64,000 nt of DNA from Streptomyces sp. T12 (lineage in GTDB: Bacteria > Actinomycetota > Actinomycetes > Streptomycetales > Streptomycetaceae): assembly GCF_028736035.1 (NCBI RefSeq), contig NZ_CP117866.1:5890001-5954000 (forward strand). Direction: 5' to 3'. Positions 52,981 to 61,642 of the stretch are shown here, piece after piece. The notes below the pieces were generated by a model, which worked only from the letters and a program-made list of their open reading frames with translations, had not been told where the DNA came from and did no database searches. Position 1 is the stretch's first letter. Every line of letters starts with the position of its first letter. The translations under genes and the position numbers were made by a program.

Positions 52981-54278
52981 CTCGCTGCCACGATCTGCTG
53001 GGCATAGGTTTCGGTCCGGCCAACCTGGCTCTGGCCATCGCACTCGAGGAAGAGGGCCACGACCTCGACGTACGCTTCCTGGAAGCCAGGCCGGGCCCGT
53101 CCTGGCAGAGCGCCATGATGCTCCCCGGGTCGGACATCCAGAACCACCCCGTGCGGGACCTCGTGTCCCTGCGCAACCCGCGCAGTCGCTACAGCTTCAT
53201 CAACTTCCTCTTCGAGACCGGGCGGCTGCTCGATCACCTCAACGTCCCGATGGAGTTCCCGCTGCGCAAGGAGTACGCGCAGTACGTCTCCTGGGCCGCG
53301 GGTCACTTCAGCCCCCTGGTCGACTACGGCGTGCATGTCACCGGCGTCGCCGTCGACCGCGATGCCGAGGGCGGCCCGCTCTACACCGTCACCACCTCCA
53401 CCGGGGACACCCTCCAGGCGCGCGCTCTCGTGATCGGCACCGGGCGGGCCCCCTTCATCCCGGAACCGTTCGACACGGTGGACTCCCCGCGCGTCTTCCA
53501 CCTGACGCGCTACCTGCCGGCTCTGCAGCAGCTGGAGGAGCTGGGCGTGGCCGGCGAGGGCGAGAAGTCGCCGCGCGCCGTGACGGTCATCGGGGGCAGC
53601 CAGAGCGCCGTCGAACTCACCCTCGACCTCGCGCGGCGCTTCCCCCGCACCCAGGTGACCACCCTCGTACGCTCGCTGACGCTCCGTCAGAAGGACACCA
53701 GTCCGTTCAGCGAGGAGGGGTACTTCCCCGACTTCACCGACTACTACTACCGGGCTTCCCGCGAGCGCAAGCAGGACATCGACTCGTTCATGCGCCTGAC
53801 GAACTACTCGTCCGCCGACGGCGACGTGCTGCGCGAGCTGTACCGGCTCATCTACGAGCAGCGCCTGGACGGCGACCAGAAGGTGTTCGTCAGCGGCAGC
53901 CGCCAGGTGCGTGAGCTCAAGGTGCTGGACGACGGCGTCCACCTCGGTGTCGAGGAGCTGAACACCGGTCAGTCCGAGGAGCACCAGGCCGACTTCGTCG
54001 TCCTGGCCACCGGATTCCGCGATCTCGGCCCGGCTGCCCACCAGGAGCGCGTCCCCGCTCTCATGCGTGGCATCGCCGACGACTTCCTCTTCGACAGCCA
54101 CGGCTACCTGGCCGTCGGCCCGGACTACGAGGTGCAGACGCTGGGCGCCGACACGCCCACGCTCTTCCTCAACGGCCTGTGCGAGTCCAGCCACGGAATC
54201 GGTGACGCGGGTTCGTTCAGCCTTCTGTCGCTCAGGGCCAAGGTCATCGCGGAGAGCCTCCGGAAGCGTCTGCCGTAA
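52977..54278 (+). CDS. L-lysine/L-ornithine N-monooxygenase (SidA/IucD family)
   Basis: A 433-residue FAD- and NADPH-dependent enzyme that hydroxylates the side-chain amine of a basic amino acid. FAD motif GIGFGPANLALAIALEEEG (about 9-27), substrate/FAD segment MMLPGSDIQNHPVRDLVSLRNP, NADPH motif VIGGSQSAVELTLDL, and C-terminal VLATGFRD are all present. In a hydrazine pathway it would supply N6-hydroxylysine for the cupin/MetRS-like enzyme. Ornithine or diaminobutyrate are alternative substrates. No siderophore genes are nearby. The stop overlaps the next start (TAATG). Confidence 0.93.
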   Translation: MTRCHDLLGIGFGPANLALAIALEEEGHDLDVRFLEARPGPSWQSAMMLPGSDIQNHPVRDLVSLRNPRSRYSFINFLFETGRLLDHLNVPMEFPLRKEYAQYVSWAAGHFSPLVDYGVHVTGVAVDRDAEGGPLYTVTTSTGDTLQARALVIGTGRAPFIPEPFDTVDSPRVFHLTRYLPALQQLEELGVAGEGEKSPRAVTVIGGSQSAVELTLDLARRFPRTQVTTLVRSLTLRQKDTSPFSEEGYFPDFTDYYYRASRERKQDIDSFMRLTNYSSADGDVLRELYRLIYEQRLDGDQKVFVSGSRQVRELKVLDDGVHLGVEELNTGQSEEHQADFVVLATGFRDLGPAAHQERVPALMRGIADDFLFDSHGYLAVGPDYEVQTLGADTPTLFLNGLCESSHGIGDAGSFSLLSLRAKVIAESLRKRLP

Positions 54279-55504
54279 TGGAGCCGGCAGCCACCTCTGT
54301 CCCCGGCGCGGCGGTCGCGCCGCGCGAAGCGGGAACGGATACGGGCGACCGGACGGCGCGAAGGCCGCAGCTGCAGATCGCCGCACACCTCTCCGGCGGT
54401 GTCCTCGGAGCCGGGATGCTGGTCATGCCGCCCGTCGTCGCAGCGTTGACGGGCGGACACAGCCTCCTGGTCTGGTCGGCCCACATCCTGCTCGGTGGAT
54501 CGGTCAGCCTCATGCTGGCCATGTTGGTCCGCGCGAGGGTGCGGTCGACCGGGTTGGCGGGTGCCGTCGGGGCCCTGCTGGGCTTATGGGCGCAACGGGC
54601 GGTGGACGGCGCCTTCGCCATCGCCTTCACCGCCGGGCAGGCGGCGATCGCATGGTTCGCCGCGACCTGCCTGTTGACGGCCGCGGACGGTTCGCTGCCG
54701 CGTCCGGGGACGGACGGTCTCCTGCTCGCCCTCGGCATTCTCGCGGTGGCCGTACTCGCGGCGCTGAGTCCGCTGTCGCTTCCGGCCACGGTGCTCCGGC
54801 TGCGTCTGTGGGCCACCGGGGCGGTGGCGCTGGCCTGCGCCGCATGGGGCTGGCCCGCCGCACCCGCGGCGGGTTCGCACACGCCGTTCGCGCCGTCCGG
54901 TCTCTCTGCCGAGGGTGCTCACTGGCTGGCCCTCGCGGCGTTGTTCTTCGCCGGTGTCGGATGGGAAGCGGTCACCACCGTCGTCCCCGCGGCCGCTGCC
55001 GGGCCGAGGCGCACGGCCGCGGGCGTGGCCCTGGGGGTGGCCGCGGTGGCCGTCGTCTACCTGGGGCTGGCCGCGGTCTACGGTCTGGCCGCCGGGGCAC
55101 CAGCAGCCCAGGACCCGGTCTCCGCACCCCTGCGCTGGGTGCTCGCCGTCGCGACAGCTGCCGTACTGACCTCTTACTGCTTCACCAACGTGCGCACCGC
55201 CGCCCGGATCGCCGCGCGCCTGCGCCCCGGCGAGCGGGGTCCCTCCGAACGAGGCCCCGGCAAGGCCCTCATCGCGGCCGTCGGCATCGCCTGCTGCGCC
55301 TTCGCCTGTGCGGGGGCGGCTCGGGACGGTGCCGTCCCCCTCCTGCTGCTGGGACCGGCCGCGGCCGCACTGATCGGCTACGCCCTGGCAGCCGCCGCTG
55401 CCGTCCGCCGCGGCGGGCCGCTCCTGCGGTGGGCCGGGGCCTCGGCACTGCTCGTGCTCGTGGGCATGGCGGTCCTCGCCGTGCCTTACCTGCTCGGTGA
55501 ATGA
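54278..55504 (+). CDS. APC-type amino-acid permease/exporter
   Basis: A 408-residue protein with about eleven TM helices, beginning after a 30-residue cytoplasmic stretch. QIAAHLSGGVLGAGMLVMPP is the family's TM1 motif with its GxG substrate loop; ALFFAGVGWEAVTTVVP corresponds to TM6. It belongs to the YjeH-like amino-acid exporter branch. It could export the product or shunt amino acids. It overlaps the N-hydroxylase gene by one base. Confidence 0.85.
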   Translation: MEPAATSVPGAAVAPREAGTDTGDRTARRPQLQIAAHLSGGVLGAGMLVMPPVVAALTGGHSLLVWSAHILLGGSVSLMLAMLVRARVRSTGLAGAVGALLGLWAQRAVDGAFAIAFTAGQAAIAWFAATCLLTAADGSLPRPGTDGLLLALGILAVAVLAALSPLSLPATVLRLRLWATGAVALACAAWGWPAAPAAGSHTPFAPSGLSAEGAHWLALAALFFAGVGWEAVTTVVPAAAAGPRRTAAGVALGVAAVAVVYLGLAAVYGLAAGAPAAQDPVSAPLRWVLAVATAAVLTSYCFTNVRTAARIAARLRPGERGPSERGPGKALIAAVGIACCAFACAGAARDGAVPLLLLGPAAAALIGYALAAAAAVRRGGPLLRWAGASALLVLVGMAVLAVPYLLGE

Positions 55505-55608
55505 GCGATGGCCAGGCACTTACGCAGTTGTCCGCCAGATCCGGCGTTCCACCACGGCTCCCTTTTCCAGCTCCATCTCCAGCTCATCTCCAGCTCCGAG
55601 GAGACATC

Positions 55609-56859
55609 ATGATCGCCCCCACAATCGAGTCCGAAGTCCGCAGCTACTGCAGGAACTGGCCCGTGGTGTTCGACCAGGGGCGCGGCAGCCGCATGTACGA
55701 CCGCGACGGCCGCGTCTATCTGGACTTCTTCGCGGGTGCCAGCGCCCTGAACTACGGCCACAACCACCCCGTCCTCAAACGGGCCCTGCTCGACTACCTG
55801 GAGCAGGACGGGGTCACCCACAGCCTGGACATGCTGACCGCCGCCAAGGAGAACTTCCTCACCGAGTTCGCGGCGCGGGTGCTCGGCCCTCGCCAGCTGG
55901 ACTACCGGGTGCAGTTCCCCGGCCCCACCGGGACCAACAGCGTGGAGGCCGCGCTCAAGCTGGCCCGCAAGGTGACGGGACGTCAGACGATCGTCGCCTT
56001 CACCGGTGCCTTCCACGGCATGTCGCTGGGGTCACTGGCCGCCACGGGAAACGCCGCCAAGCGCGCGGGTGCCGGCGTTCCGCTCGGACACACCGTGCGC
56101 ATCCCCTACGACGGGTTCTCCGGCGGCCAGGTGTCCGGGCTGACGCTGCTGGACAGCATGCTGGCCGACAGCAGCAGCGGCCTGGACCTCCCCGCGGCCG
56201 TCATCGTGGAGACCGTGCAGGGTGAGGGCGGCGTCAACCCGGCCGGCTTGACCTGGCTCGCCGACCTCGCGGAGCTGTGCAGCCGCCGAGACATCCTCCT
56301 GATCATCGACGACATCCAGATGGGCTGCGGCCGCACGGGGCCCTTCTTCAGCTTCGAGGCCGCCGGGATCACCCCGGACATCGTCTGCCTGTCCAAGTCC
56401 CTCAGCGGATACGGCCTGCCGATGTCCCTCACGCTCTTCCGCACCGAGTTGGACGTGTGGCAACCGGGCGAGCACAACGGCACGTTCCGCGGCAACAACC
56501 CGGCCTTCGTGACGGCAGCCGCCGCCCTGCGGGAGTTCTGGGCGGACAGCACCCTGGAGAAGCGGACCCAAGAACGGGGCCTGCTGTTCGAGGAGAGGCT
56601 GGCCGAGCTCGCCGATCGGCACGCGGCGCATGTAGCGGACTCGCGCGGCCGTGGCCTGGTGTGGGGTCTGGCCTTCCGGGAGCCGAGCATGGCCAGGCAG
56701 GTCGCTGACGCGGCCTTCGCCCGCGGGCTCCTGGTGGAGACGGCGGGCTCCTACGACGAGGTGGTCAAGCTCATGCCGGCCCTGACCTCCACGGACGAAG
56801 AGCTGGACGAGGGGTTCGGCATCCTGCGGGACTCGGTGACATCAGCCGTGGGCGGCTGA
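55609..56859 (+). CDS. class III aminotransferase, EctB-like (diaminobutyrate-2-oxoglutarate type)
   Basis: A 416-residue PLP-dependent enzyme very like EctB, which converts aspartate semialdehyde to 2,4-diaminobutyrate. PGPTGTNSVEAALKLARK, GAFHGMSLGSLAATGN and IIDDIQMGCGRTGPFFSFE are typical. The PLP Lys lies in CLSKSLSGYGLPMSL. GAGGAG precedes ATG 55609. No ectA/C are near. It might make a diamino acid for the product, or re-aminate the aminoadipate semialdehyde released by hydrazine cleavage; both are inferences. It is the last gene of the cluster. Confidence 0.9.
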   Translation: MIAPTIESEVRSYCRNWPVVFDQGRGSRMYDRDGRVYLDFFAGASALNYGHNHPVLKRALLDYLEQDGVTHSLDMLTAAKENFLTEFAARVLGPRQLDYRVQFPGPTGTNSVEAALKLARKVTGRQTIVAFTGAFHGMSLGSLAATGNAAKRAGAGVPLGHTVRIPYDGFSGGQVSGLTLLDSMLADSSSGLDLPAAVIVETVQGEGGVNPAGLTWLADLAELCSRRDILLIIDDIQMGCGRTGPFFSFEAAGITPDIVCLSKSLSGYGLPMSLTLFRTELDVWQPGEHNGTFRGNNPAFVTAAAALREFWADSTLEKRTQERGLLFEERLAELADRHAAHVADSRGRGLVWGLAFREPSMARQVADAAFARGLLVETAGSYDEVVKLMPALTSTDEELDEGFGILRDSVTSAVGG

Positions 56860-56940
56860 GCACGCCCCCAGAGCCATGGGCGGGGGCTGTCGCCGACATC
56901 CGCCGCCGATGGCTCCTACCGGAGGGTCGGACCGCGGCTC

Positions 56941-57453
56941 TCACCTGAGCCCGGGTCGCCCCTCCGACTCCCCTGCGGCTTCTCCGGCGGAGCCGTTCTC
57001 GGCGAGGGCCAGGATGCGCGGAGCCGACAGCGGGTTCTCGGGGTCGGCGGCCGCGGTGAGCAGGCGGGCGGCTGTCGCGGCCGGCTCGTCGGGTGGGATG
57101 ACCAGCAGCTCCCAGCGTCCCGTGGTGCCACAGTCCAGGGTGATGGCATGCGCCTTGGCGTCGAGGTCGGTCCGGACCACCTCGATCGTGTGACCGGGCG
57201 CCATCACCTTCTGCGGGGCATCGGGCCAGGACGCGGTGTCCACGGTGACGCGGGTGACGGTGCCGACAGCCGGGTCCAAGCAGCCGACCAGCGCGGGCAA
57301 CTCCAGCTCCAGCGCGTCACAGCGCGGCCACCACGCACCGTCCAGCGGGCCGTGGCTGACATTCGGCGTGACACTCAGCCGGGGCAAGGGCATCCGATAG
57401 GTATGCGCGTCACCCGGTGGCGTACCTTCGGCGGGTTTGCTGATGGGGTCCAT
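56941..57453 (-). CDS. DUF5994 family protein
   Basis: A 170-residue actinobacterial protein of unknown function. The signature LSVTPNVSHGPLDGAWWPRC, followed by ELELPALV, defines DUF5994, and RWELLVIPPDEPAATAARLL is its second block. ATG 57453 gives the usual length; an upstream frame extension lacks a start with a ribosome site. A paralogue lies at 59709-60266. The family is common beside stress genes. Confidence 0.88.
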   Translation of the reverse strand: MDPISKPAEGTPPGDAHTYRMPLPRLSVTPNVSHGPLDGAWWPRCDALELELPALVGCLDPAVGTVTRVTVDTASWPDAPQKVMAPGHTIEVVRTDLDAKAHAITLDCGTTGRWELLVIPPDEPAATAARLLTAAADPENPLSAPRILALAENGSAGEAAGESEGRPGLR

Positions 57454-57552
57454 CGTGCGATCCCGTCCCGGGCGGCCTGCGGTTGCCCGTGTCTGTCGCT
57501 CGCCGGGAACGGCTCCGCCGTGGTCGCGCGGCCGAACAGCTCTCGGCACACA

Positions 57553-58521
57553 TCAGCCTACTCCGGCCGTGGCAGACGGCAGGACCAGCACGCAGGGGGC
57601 GACCGGGCCGGGCAGCCCGATGATCTCTCCGAAGTTCTGCCAGCCCCAGGACTCGAAGGCGGCTTGCCCGGCCTGGTCGAACGGATGGAGCAGGGCGACC
57701 CCCAGGACGGCGCGCCGGTCGGTGAGCAGACGCTGCTGCAGGCGGCGGGCGATGTCGCGGTGCTGAGCGTGCGGATGGGCCACGACCTGAGTGAGTACGA
57801 CGAACCGTGCGCAGGCGGTGAGCCGTTGGATGCTCTCCTGCAGCGTTCGGTCGAACCCCCGGCGGCCGGAGCCGTCAGGGCCCACCGGAAAGCCGTAGGC
57901 GCAGCCGACCAGCACCGTCGTCTCGGCGACCAGCAGCGCGAAGCCGGGACGGTGGGCGCTGACCGCCAGGCGGCGCACGAAGTCCGCACGGTCGTGGAAC
58001 GCCTCGCCGGGGGTGCCCGCGACGGACGCCATGGCCAGGTCCGCGATGTCCTCCCGCACCCCCTCGACCTGCCAACGGCTCAGTCGGCGCAGACGGATCC
58101 CGTCCTTGAGGACCGGCTGATCCGACCCACGAACGGGCTCATCAGGCGTCCGTGTCCCGGTACGCCTGAGGTCGCCGAACAGCTCGGGCGGCGCGGGACT
58201 CGTGGGGGCCGCGAGGAGCGCGGGGGTGGAGCCGGTGGCGGAGAGGAGCCGGGTGATCTGCGCGCACGGGTGGTGCAGCCGCAGGGAGGCGTGGACCCGG
58301 TCGGCGCGCCGGGACGCGCCCAGGAAAACGTCCAGGCCCTTGGCATCGCAGGAGCCGACCGTGGCCAGGTCGACGTCGATGACGGTGACGCCGTCGCGCA
58401 GACACTGCTCCAGTGCGGCCCGCAGCAGCGGCACCGTGGCCGGTCCGATCGTACCGACGAGCGTGACGAGCGTCTGCTCCCCTCGGTTCCGCCGGTGGAT
58501 GTCCAGCCGGGAAAGGACCAT
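57553..58521 (-). CDS. STAS domain fused to a GNAT-like domain
   Basis: A 322-residue two-domain protein. Residues about 12-105 are a STAS anti-anti-sigma-like domain (TIGPATVPLLRAALEQ, TVIDVDLATVGSCDAKGLDVF), where the usual phospho-Ser position reads CDAKGL. Residues about 140-322 resemble a GNAT acetyltransferase (FALLVAETTVLVGCAYGFPVG, QHRDIARRLQQRLLTDR, FESWGWQNFG). ATG 58521 is chosen because AGGGGAGG lies four bases upstream. The fusion suggests acetylation tied to stress-sigma signalling; this is inference. Confidence 0.8.
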   Translation of the reverse strand: MVLSRLDIHRRNRGEQTLVTLVGTIGPATVPLLRAALEQCLRDGVTVIDVDLATVGSCDAKGLDVFLGASRRADRVHASLRLHHPCAQITRLLSATGSTPALLAAPTSPAPPELFGDLRRTGTRTPDEPVRGSDQPVLKDGIRLRRLSRWQVEGVREDIADLAMASVAGTPGEAFHDRADFVRRLAVSAHRPGFALLVAETTVLVGCAYGFPVGPDGSGRRGFDRTLQESIQRLTACARFVVLTQVVAHPHAQHRDIARRLQQRLLTDRRAVLGVALLHPFDQAGQAAFESWGWQNFGEIIGLPGPVAPCVLVLPSATAGVG

Positions 58522-58777
58522 CACGCCTCCCCTCGGCGGGAGCGCAGACCGACAAGGGCACGCGGAGCGAGCGCAGCCGTGATGAACCTGCGCGAACCTG
58601 CTTCGACCGCGGCGGACATGATGTCGACCCGTCTCCGCACCGACCGATCGGACGGCCCGGGCTCTTCTCTCGCCGAGGACGACCCGGCGTGGCGGCCGGA
58701 ATGCGCGATGCCCTCGGTACCTCCACCGTACGCCGCCCGCAGCCCTCCTCGACCTGCTGCGCGCACCGAGTGCCGCG

Positions 58778-59047
58778 TCAGCCCCGCGCCTCGTCGGCTT
58801 CCATGAACTGGATCCCCTTGTGCGTCAGTGTGACCATCGCGGGTGTGTTTCCGCGTGCCCAGTCGACCTCGATCAGCCCCTCGACCGCCAAGTACGTGCA
58901 GGCCGCTGCCAAGTCCTCCGCGGGGATGGACAGATCGTGGCACAGCTTCGCCCCGGTGATGCCGAGGAGACGATTGCCTTCCACGGCCTCGTACAGGGTC
59001 TGCATGATCGCCTCGCGGTAGTGCTTCCGCTCGTGCAGTGTCGCCAT
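58778..59047 (-). CDS. small winged-helix-like protein
   Basis: An 89-residue protein that reads as a single winged helix: AIMQTLYEAVEGNRLLGITG, KLCHDLSIPAEDLAAACTYL, EGLIEVDWARGNTPAMVTLT. ATG 59047 is the start; an upstream extension in frame has no ribosome site. DNA binding is likely but not shown. It belongs to the set of small minus-strand genes here. Confidence 0.7.
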   Translation of the reverse strand: MATLHERKHYREAIMQTLYEAVEGNRLLGITGAKLCHDLSIPAEDLAAACTYLAVEGLIEVDWARGNTPAMVTLTHKGIQFMEADEARG

Positions 59048-59092
59048 GGCCGCCTGCCTTTCTGCGCGCCGGCACCTCCGCACACCGTCCGG

Positions 59093-59338
59093 CTAAGCGT
59101 GATCGCCCGGGGCGGACTGGCTGGTCACCAGCCAGGAGCGCGCCGGCTCCGGCATGTGCGTGGTGTCCACGGTGAGGTCGAGACGTGTTCCGCCGTCGGC
59201 GCCTGCCGGGTAACTGCGCTGCTCGGTGGCGTCGAAGCAACGGCGGAGGACCTCCGCGACATGGCGAGCCGCCTCCGGGCTCGCGGCGATGATGTGGACC
59301 TGCGCGTGCCCGCTCGGCGGCAGTTCCGGTGACTTCAT
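59093..59338 (-). CDS. small hypothetical protein
   Basis: An 81-residue protein with an alpha/beta pattern (AQVHIIAASPEAARHVAEVL, then TRLDLTVDTTHMPEP). The ATG at 59338 follows AACGAGGCAG. It occurs in the DUF5994/STAS neighbourhood; no known family or function is recognised. Confidence 0.6.
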   Translation of the reverse strand: MKSPELPPSGHAQVHIIAASPEAARHVAEVLRRCFDATEQRSYPAGADGGTRLDLTVDTTHMPEPARSWLVTSQSAPGDHA

Positions 59339-59500
59339 GGTGCTGCCTCGTTCATTCGGGACGACGTGCATCAGGGGCGATAGGGCGATGGGACGGTGCG
59401 TCGATGGGCAATGCGTCGATGGGTGTGACGGCCGCCGCCTCACACCCACCGCGCTCGACCGGAAGAAGGTCTGCGTCCTCGGCGTTCGCCCTCTCGATCC

Positions 59501-59704
59501 TCACGGAGTGTGGCGTCGCCAAGGGGGCTCATCCGAGGCGGCCGTCCCCGGCCTCTTCCGGTTCCGCCGACGGATTCCCGGTAGGGCGTCGCTGTAGGGG
59601 AACGCCCCGATCCTTTCGTCATGCTGCGCGTTGAGCCGGTGGATCAGGAACATTCCCGCGACGATCGCAACGATGATCACGGCGGCCGTGACGACTGTCT
59701 CCAC
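59501..59704 (-). CDS. small single-pass membrane protein
   Basis: A 67-residue frame with a GTG start after a strong GAGGAGGTGAG site. Residues 4-21 are hydrophobic (VVTAAVIIVAIVAGMFLI), then a charged cytoplasmic tail (HRLNAQHDERIGAFPYSD) follows. It begins four bases after the DUF5994 gene, so it is probably co-transcribed with it. Function unknown. Confidence 0.6.
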   Translation of the reverse strand: METVVTAAVIIVAIVAGMFLIHRLNAQHDERIGAFPYSDALPGIRRRNRKRPGTAASDEPPWRRHTP

Positions 59705-59708
59705 GTCC

Positions 59709-60266
59709 TCACCTCCTCGGGGCGGAACTCACGGGCCCAGCTGCCGAAGCGGCTCCGCCGTCGGTCTCCCATTCCTCTTCCCGGTCCCGGACCTCGGCCG
59801 CGTCGCGGCTCATGGCCTCGTCGGCCATCAGAGCGCTGGCGGTGCGCAGGCCTCCCGGAACGGCTGCTGCCGCCATCAGCCGGGCGGCGGTGGCCGTCTC
59901 CGTCTCCGGCGGGATCACCAGCAGGTCCAGGCGGCCCACCGTGTAGGAGAGGACGATCAGTTTGTTCGGGTCCTGCTCGGCGGCGAACCAGCCGACGTGC
60001 ACGATGTGCCCGGTGACAGGCACCTTGCGCGGGATGACGGGCCAGTGCGCCGGGTTCACGATGACGCGGGTGATCCGCCCCCAGCACGCGTCCAGCGCGT
60101 CCGTCAGAGCGGGGATCTCCCGGAGGAGATCGCGGGAACGGGGCCACCAGGCACCGTCCAGGAGACCTGAAGCCGAGGCCTGCGAGGCCGACGGGGTCAG
60201 GGACAGCCGGGCCGGCGCTGAGGACAGGCGCTCTTTGGTGATCGTACGGTCGATGGTCGCGGTCAT
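59709..60266 (-). CDS. DUF5994 family protein (second copy)
   Basis: A 185-residue paralogue of the 56941 product with the same two blocks (ARLSLTPSASQASASGLLDG ... WWPRS and RLDLLVIPPETETATAARLM). The N-terminus and C-terminus differ. Unknown function; its genetic neighbours are small membrane and stress-type genes. Confidence 0.88.
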   Translation of the reverse strand: MTATIDRTITKERLSSAPARLSLTPSASQASASGLLDGAWWPRSRDLLREIPALTDALDACWGRITRVIVNPAHWPVIPRKVPVTGHIVHVGWFAAEQDPNKLIVLSYTVGRLDLLVIPPETETATAARLMAAAAVPGGLRTASALMADEAMSRDAAEVRDREEEWETDGGAASAAGPVSSAPRR

Positions 60267-60435
60267 GACGCGGACCCGTCCCCGGGGCTGGTCTTCGACG
60301 TCCCGGTGTTGTTGCTCGCCAGGAACGACACCGACATGGCGGCCGGTGCGCGAAGTACTCCTGGTGCTTTCACTCTACGCCGTTGCGAGGCCCCCGGACG
60401 CGCACGTGACCAGGCATTTTCCCGAGAAGGCGGGC

Positions 60436-60461
60436 CCGGTGCCGCTGGTGAGCGGCACCGG
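60436..60461 (-). terminator. hairpin after the cupin gene
   Basis: A perfect 11-base inverted repeat (CCGGTGCCGCT / AGCGGCACCGG) with loop GGTG lies 70 bases after the minus-strand cupin stop and before the DUF5994 start. It probably terminates the cupin transcript. Confidence 0.7.
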
Positions 60462-60530
60462 TACGGCCCGTGCTGCGACGGCCAGGGCTGTGCGGGCGGA
60501 ACTGGACGATCTGCTCTTTGGTGGGCGATG

Positions 60531-61028
60531 TCAGCGGGCGGCCAGTGCCTCCCGCCATGCGGGGCTGTCGACGTAGTGGTTGTCGTAGTGCTCCGAGGAG
60601 TCGCGGATCTCCTGCACGCTGGCCTCGCCCTTGGCGACACGCTCCAGCAGCCGGTAGTAGTCGAACCTGGCCAGCCCCGGCGTGAAGAGCACCAGCGCGT
60701 CGGCGTCCCGGCCCGAGGCAGGGGCGAAAGCATGGGGAACCCTCGGAGGAACCAGGAAGAAGTCACCCTCCTCCAAGGTATGCACCTCCTCTCCGGCCAG
60801 AACCATCATGGAGCCGCCGAGGACGAAGAGGAGTTCGCTGGCGAGGGTGTGGAAGTGGGCGGGGGCTCCGGGAGAGCCCGTCTGGAGTGTCGCGCGATTG
60901 GCCGTCAGCGCGCCGTGTGTGTCGTCCGAGTCGGCGAAGAGCGTGATGAGGCTGGAAGGACCGTCGGCCAGGCGCTCCGCTTCGGAGGCACGGACGAGCA
61001 GCGCGGACCGTGAGACGTGCGATGACAT
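60531..61028 (-). CDS. cupin domain-containing protein
   Basis: A 165-residue single-cupin protein. Motif 1 is GAPAHFHTLASELLFVLGG with two His and one Glu; motif 2 is EGDFFLVPPRVPHAF with the last His. The C-terminal helical tail (ARFDYYRLLERVAKGEA) is typical of quercetin-dioxygenase-like cupins of Streptomyces. ATG 61028 follows GGAGAACAG. It may be a dioxygenase or a sugar isomerase-like enzyme; the substrate is unknown. Confidence 0.88.
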   Translation of the reverse strand: MSSHVSRSALLVRASEAERLADGPSSLITLFADSDDTHGALTANRATLQTGSPGAPAHFHTLASELLFVLGGSMMVLAGEEVHTLEEGDFFLVPPRVPHAFAPASGRDADALVLFTPGLARFDYYRLLERVAKGEASVQEIRDSSEHYDNHYVDSPAWREALAAR

Positions 61029-61220
61029 GACTGTTCTCCTGCAGGGAAGGGGGGCCGCCCGGAGATGGCCGGCCGATGCGTTTGCCGGTGCCCACGGGAC
61101 GCGGGCACGGATTCGACGGGGGAGCAGGTCCTGGAGAGCGCCGGAGCCGGCGTCTGGTGTGCAGGGGCTGGCCCTGACCGGCGCGGACGGTCCGGCGGGG
61201 CAGGCTCGCAGCCTCGGATT

Positions 61221-61640
61221 TCACTCGCTCCAGGTGCGGGAACAAAGGACGAGAAGGTAGCCGTCGGGATCCGCGACGGTCACGCCGTGCTCGTCCCAGT
61301 ACGGGTTGTGGGCGGCCACGCGGGTGCCACCGACGGCGAGCAGACGGCTCACCAGATCCTCGCCGACGGCCTCCCCCAGGTAGACGACGAAGAGATCGTC
61401 GACGGTCGGGGCGGGTTCGAGCGGCTGCTCGGGGTCGTGAGTGAGTTCGAGGTGCCAGACTCCGCCGCGCGGACCGATCATGAGCAGGTCGTGCTCCCCC
61501 GGAGCGTGCTCGGTGGTGCGCCAGAGCACCTCGAGGCCGAGCCCTTCGACGTAGAAGCGCATGGCGGCGGCGAGATCCCTGGAAGGTCGTGCGATGCGGA
61601 TCCGCGTGTTTGTGCCTATCGGATGAGGAGCGCCGACCAT
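61221..61640 (-). CDS. VOC family (glyoxalase/bleomycin-resistance fold) protein
   Basis: A 139-residue vicinal-oxygen-chelate protein with two beta-alpha-beta-beta-beta repeats: RIARPSRDLAAAMRFYVEGL at the start and WDEHGVTVADPDGYLLVLC at the end, with metal ligands His and Glu in GGVWHLELTHD. It begins two bases after the NTF2-like gene and forms an operon with it, divergent from a LysR regulator. Confidence 0.88.
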   Translation of the reverse strand: MVGAPHPIGTNTRIRIARPSRDLAAAMRFYVEGLGLEVLWRTTEHAPGEHDLLMIGPRGGVWHLELTHDPEQPLEPAPTVDDLFVVYLGEAVGEDLVSRLLAVGGTRVAAHNPYWDEHGVTVADPDGYLLVLCSRTWSE

Positions 61641-61642
61641 GC

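Noticed and set aside
52977..54278. A hydroxamate siderophore cluster based on the N-hydroxylase
   Set aside because: No IucA/IucC-type synthetase, NRPS condensation domain, acyl-CoA N-acyltransferase partner or iron-siderophore uptake gene is nearby.
55609..56859. Ectoine biosynthesis from the EctB-like gene
   Set aside because: ectA, ectC and ectD are absent around it.
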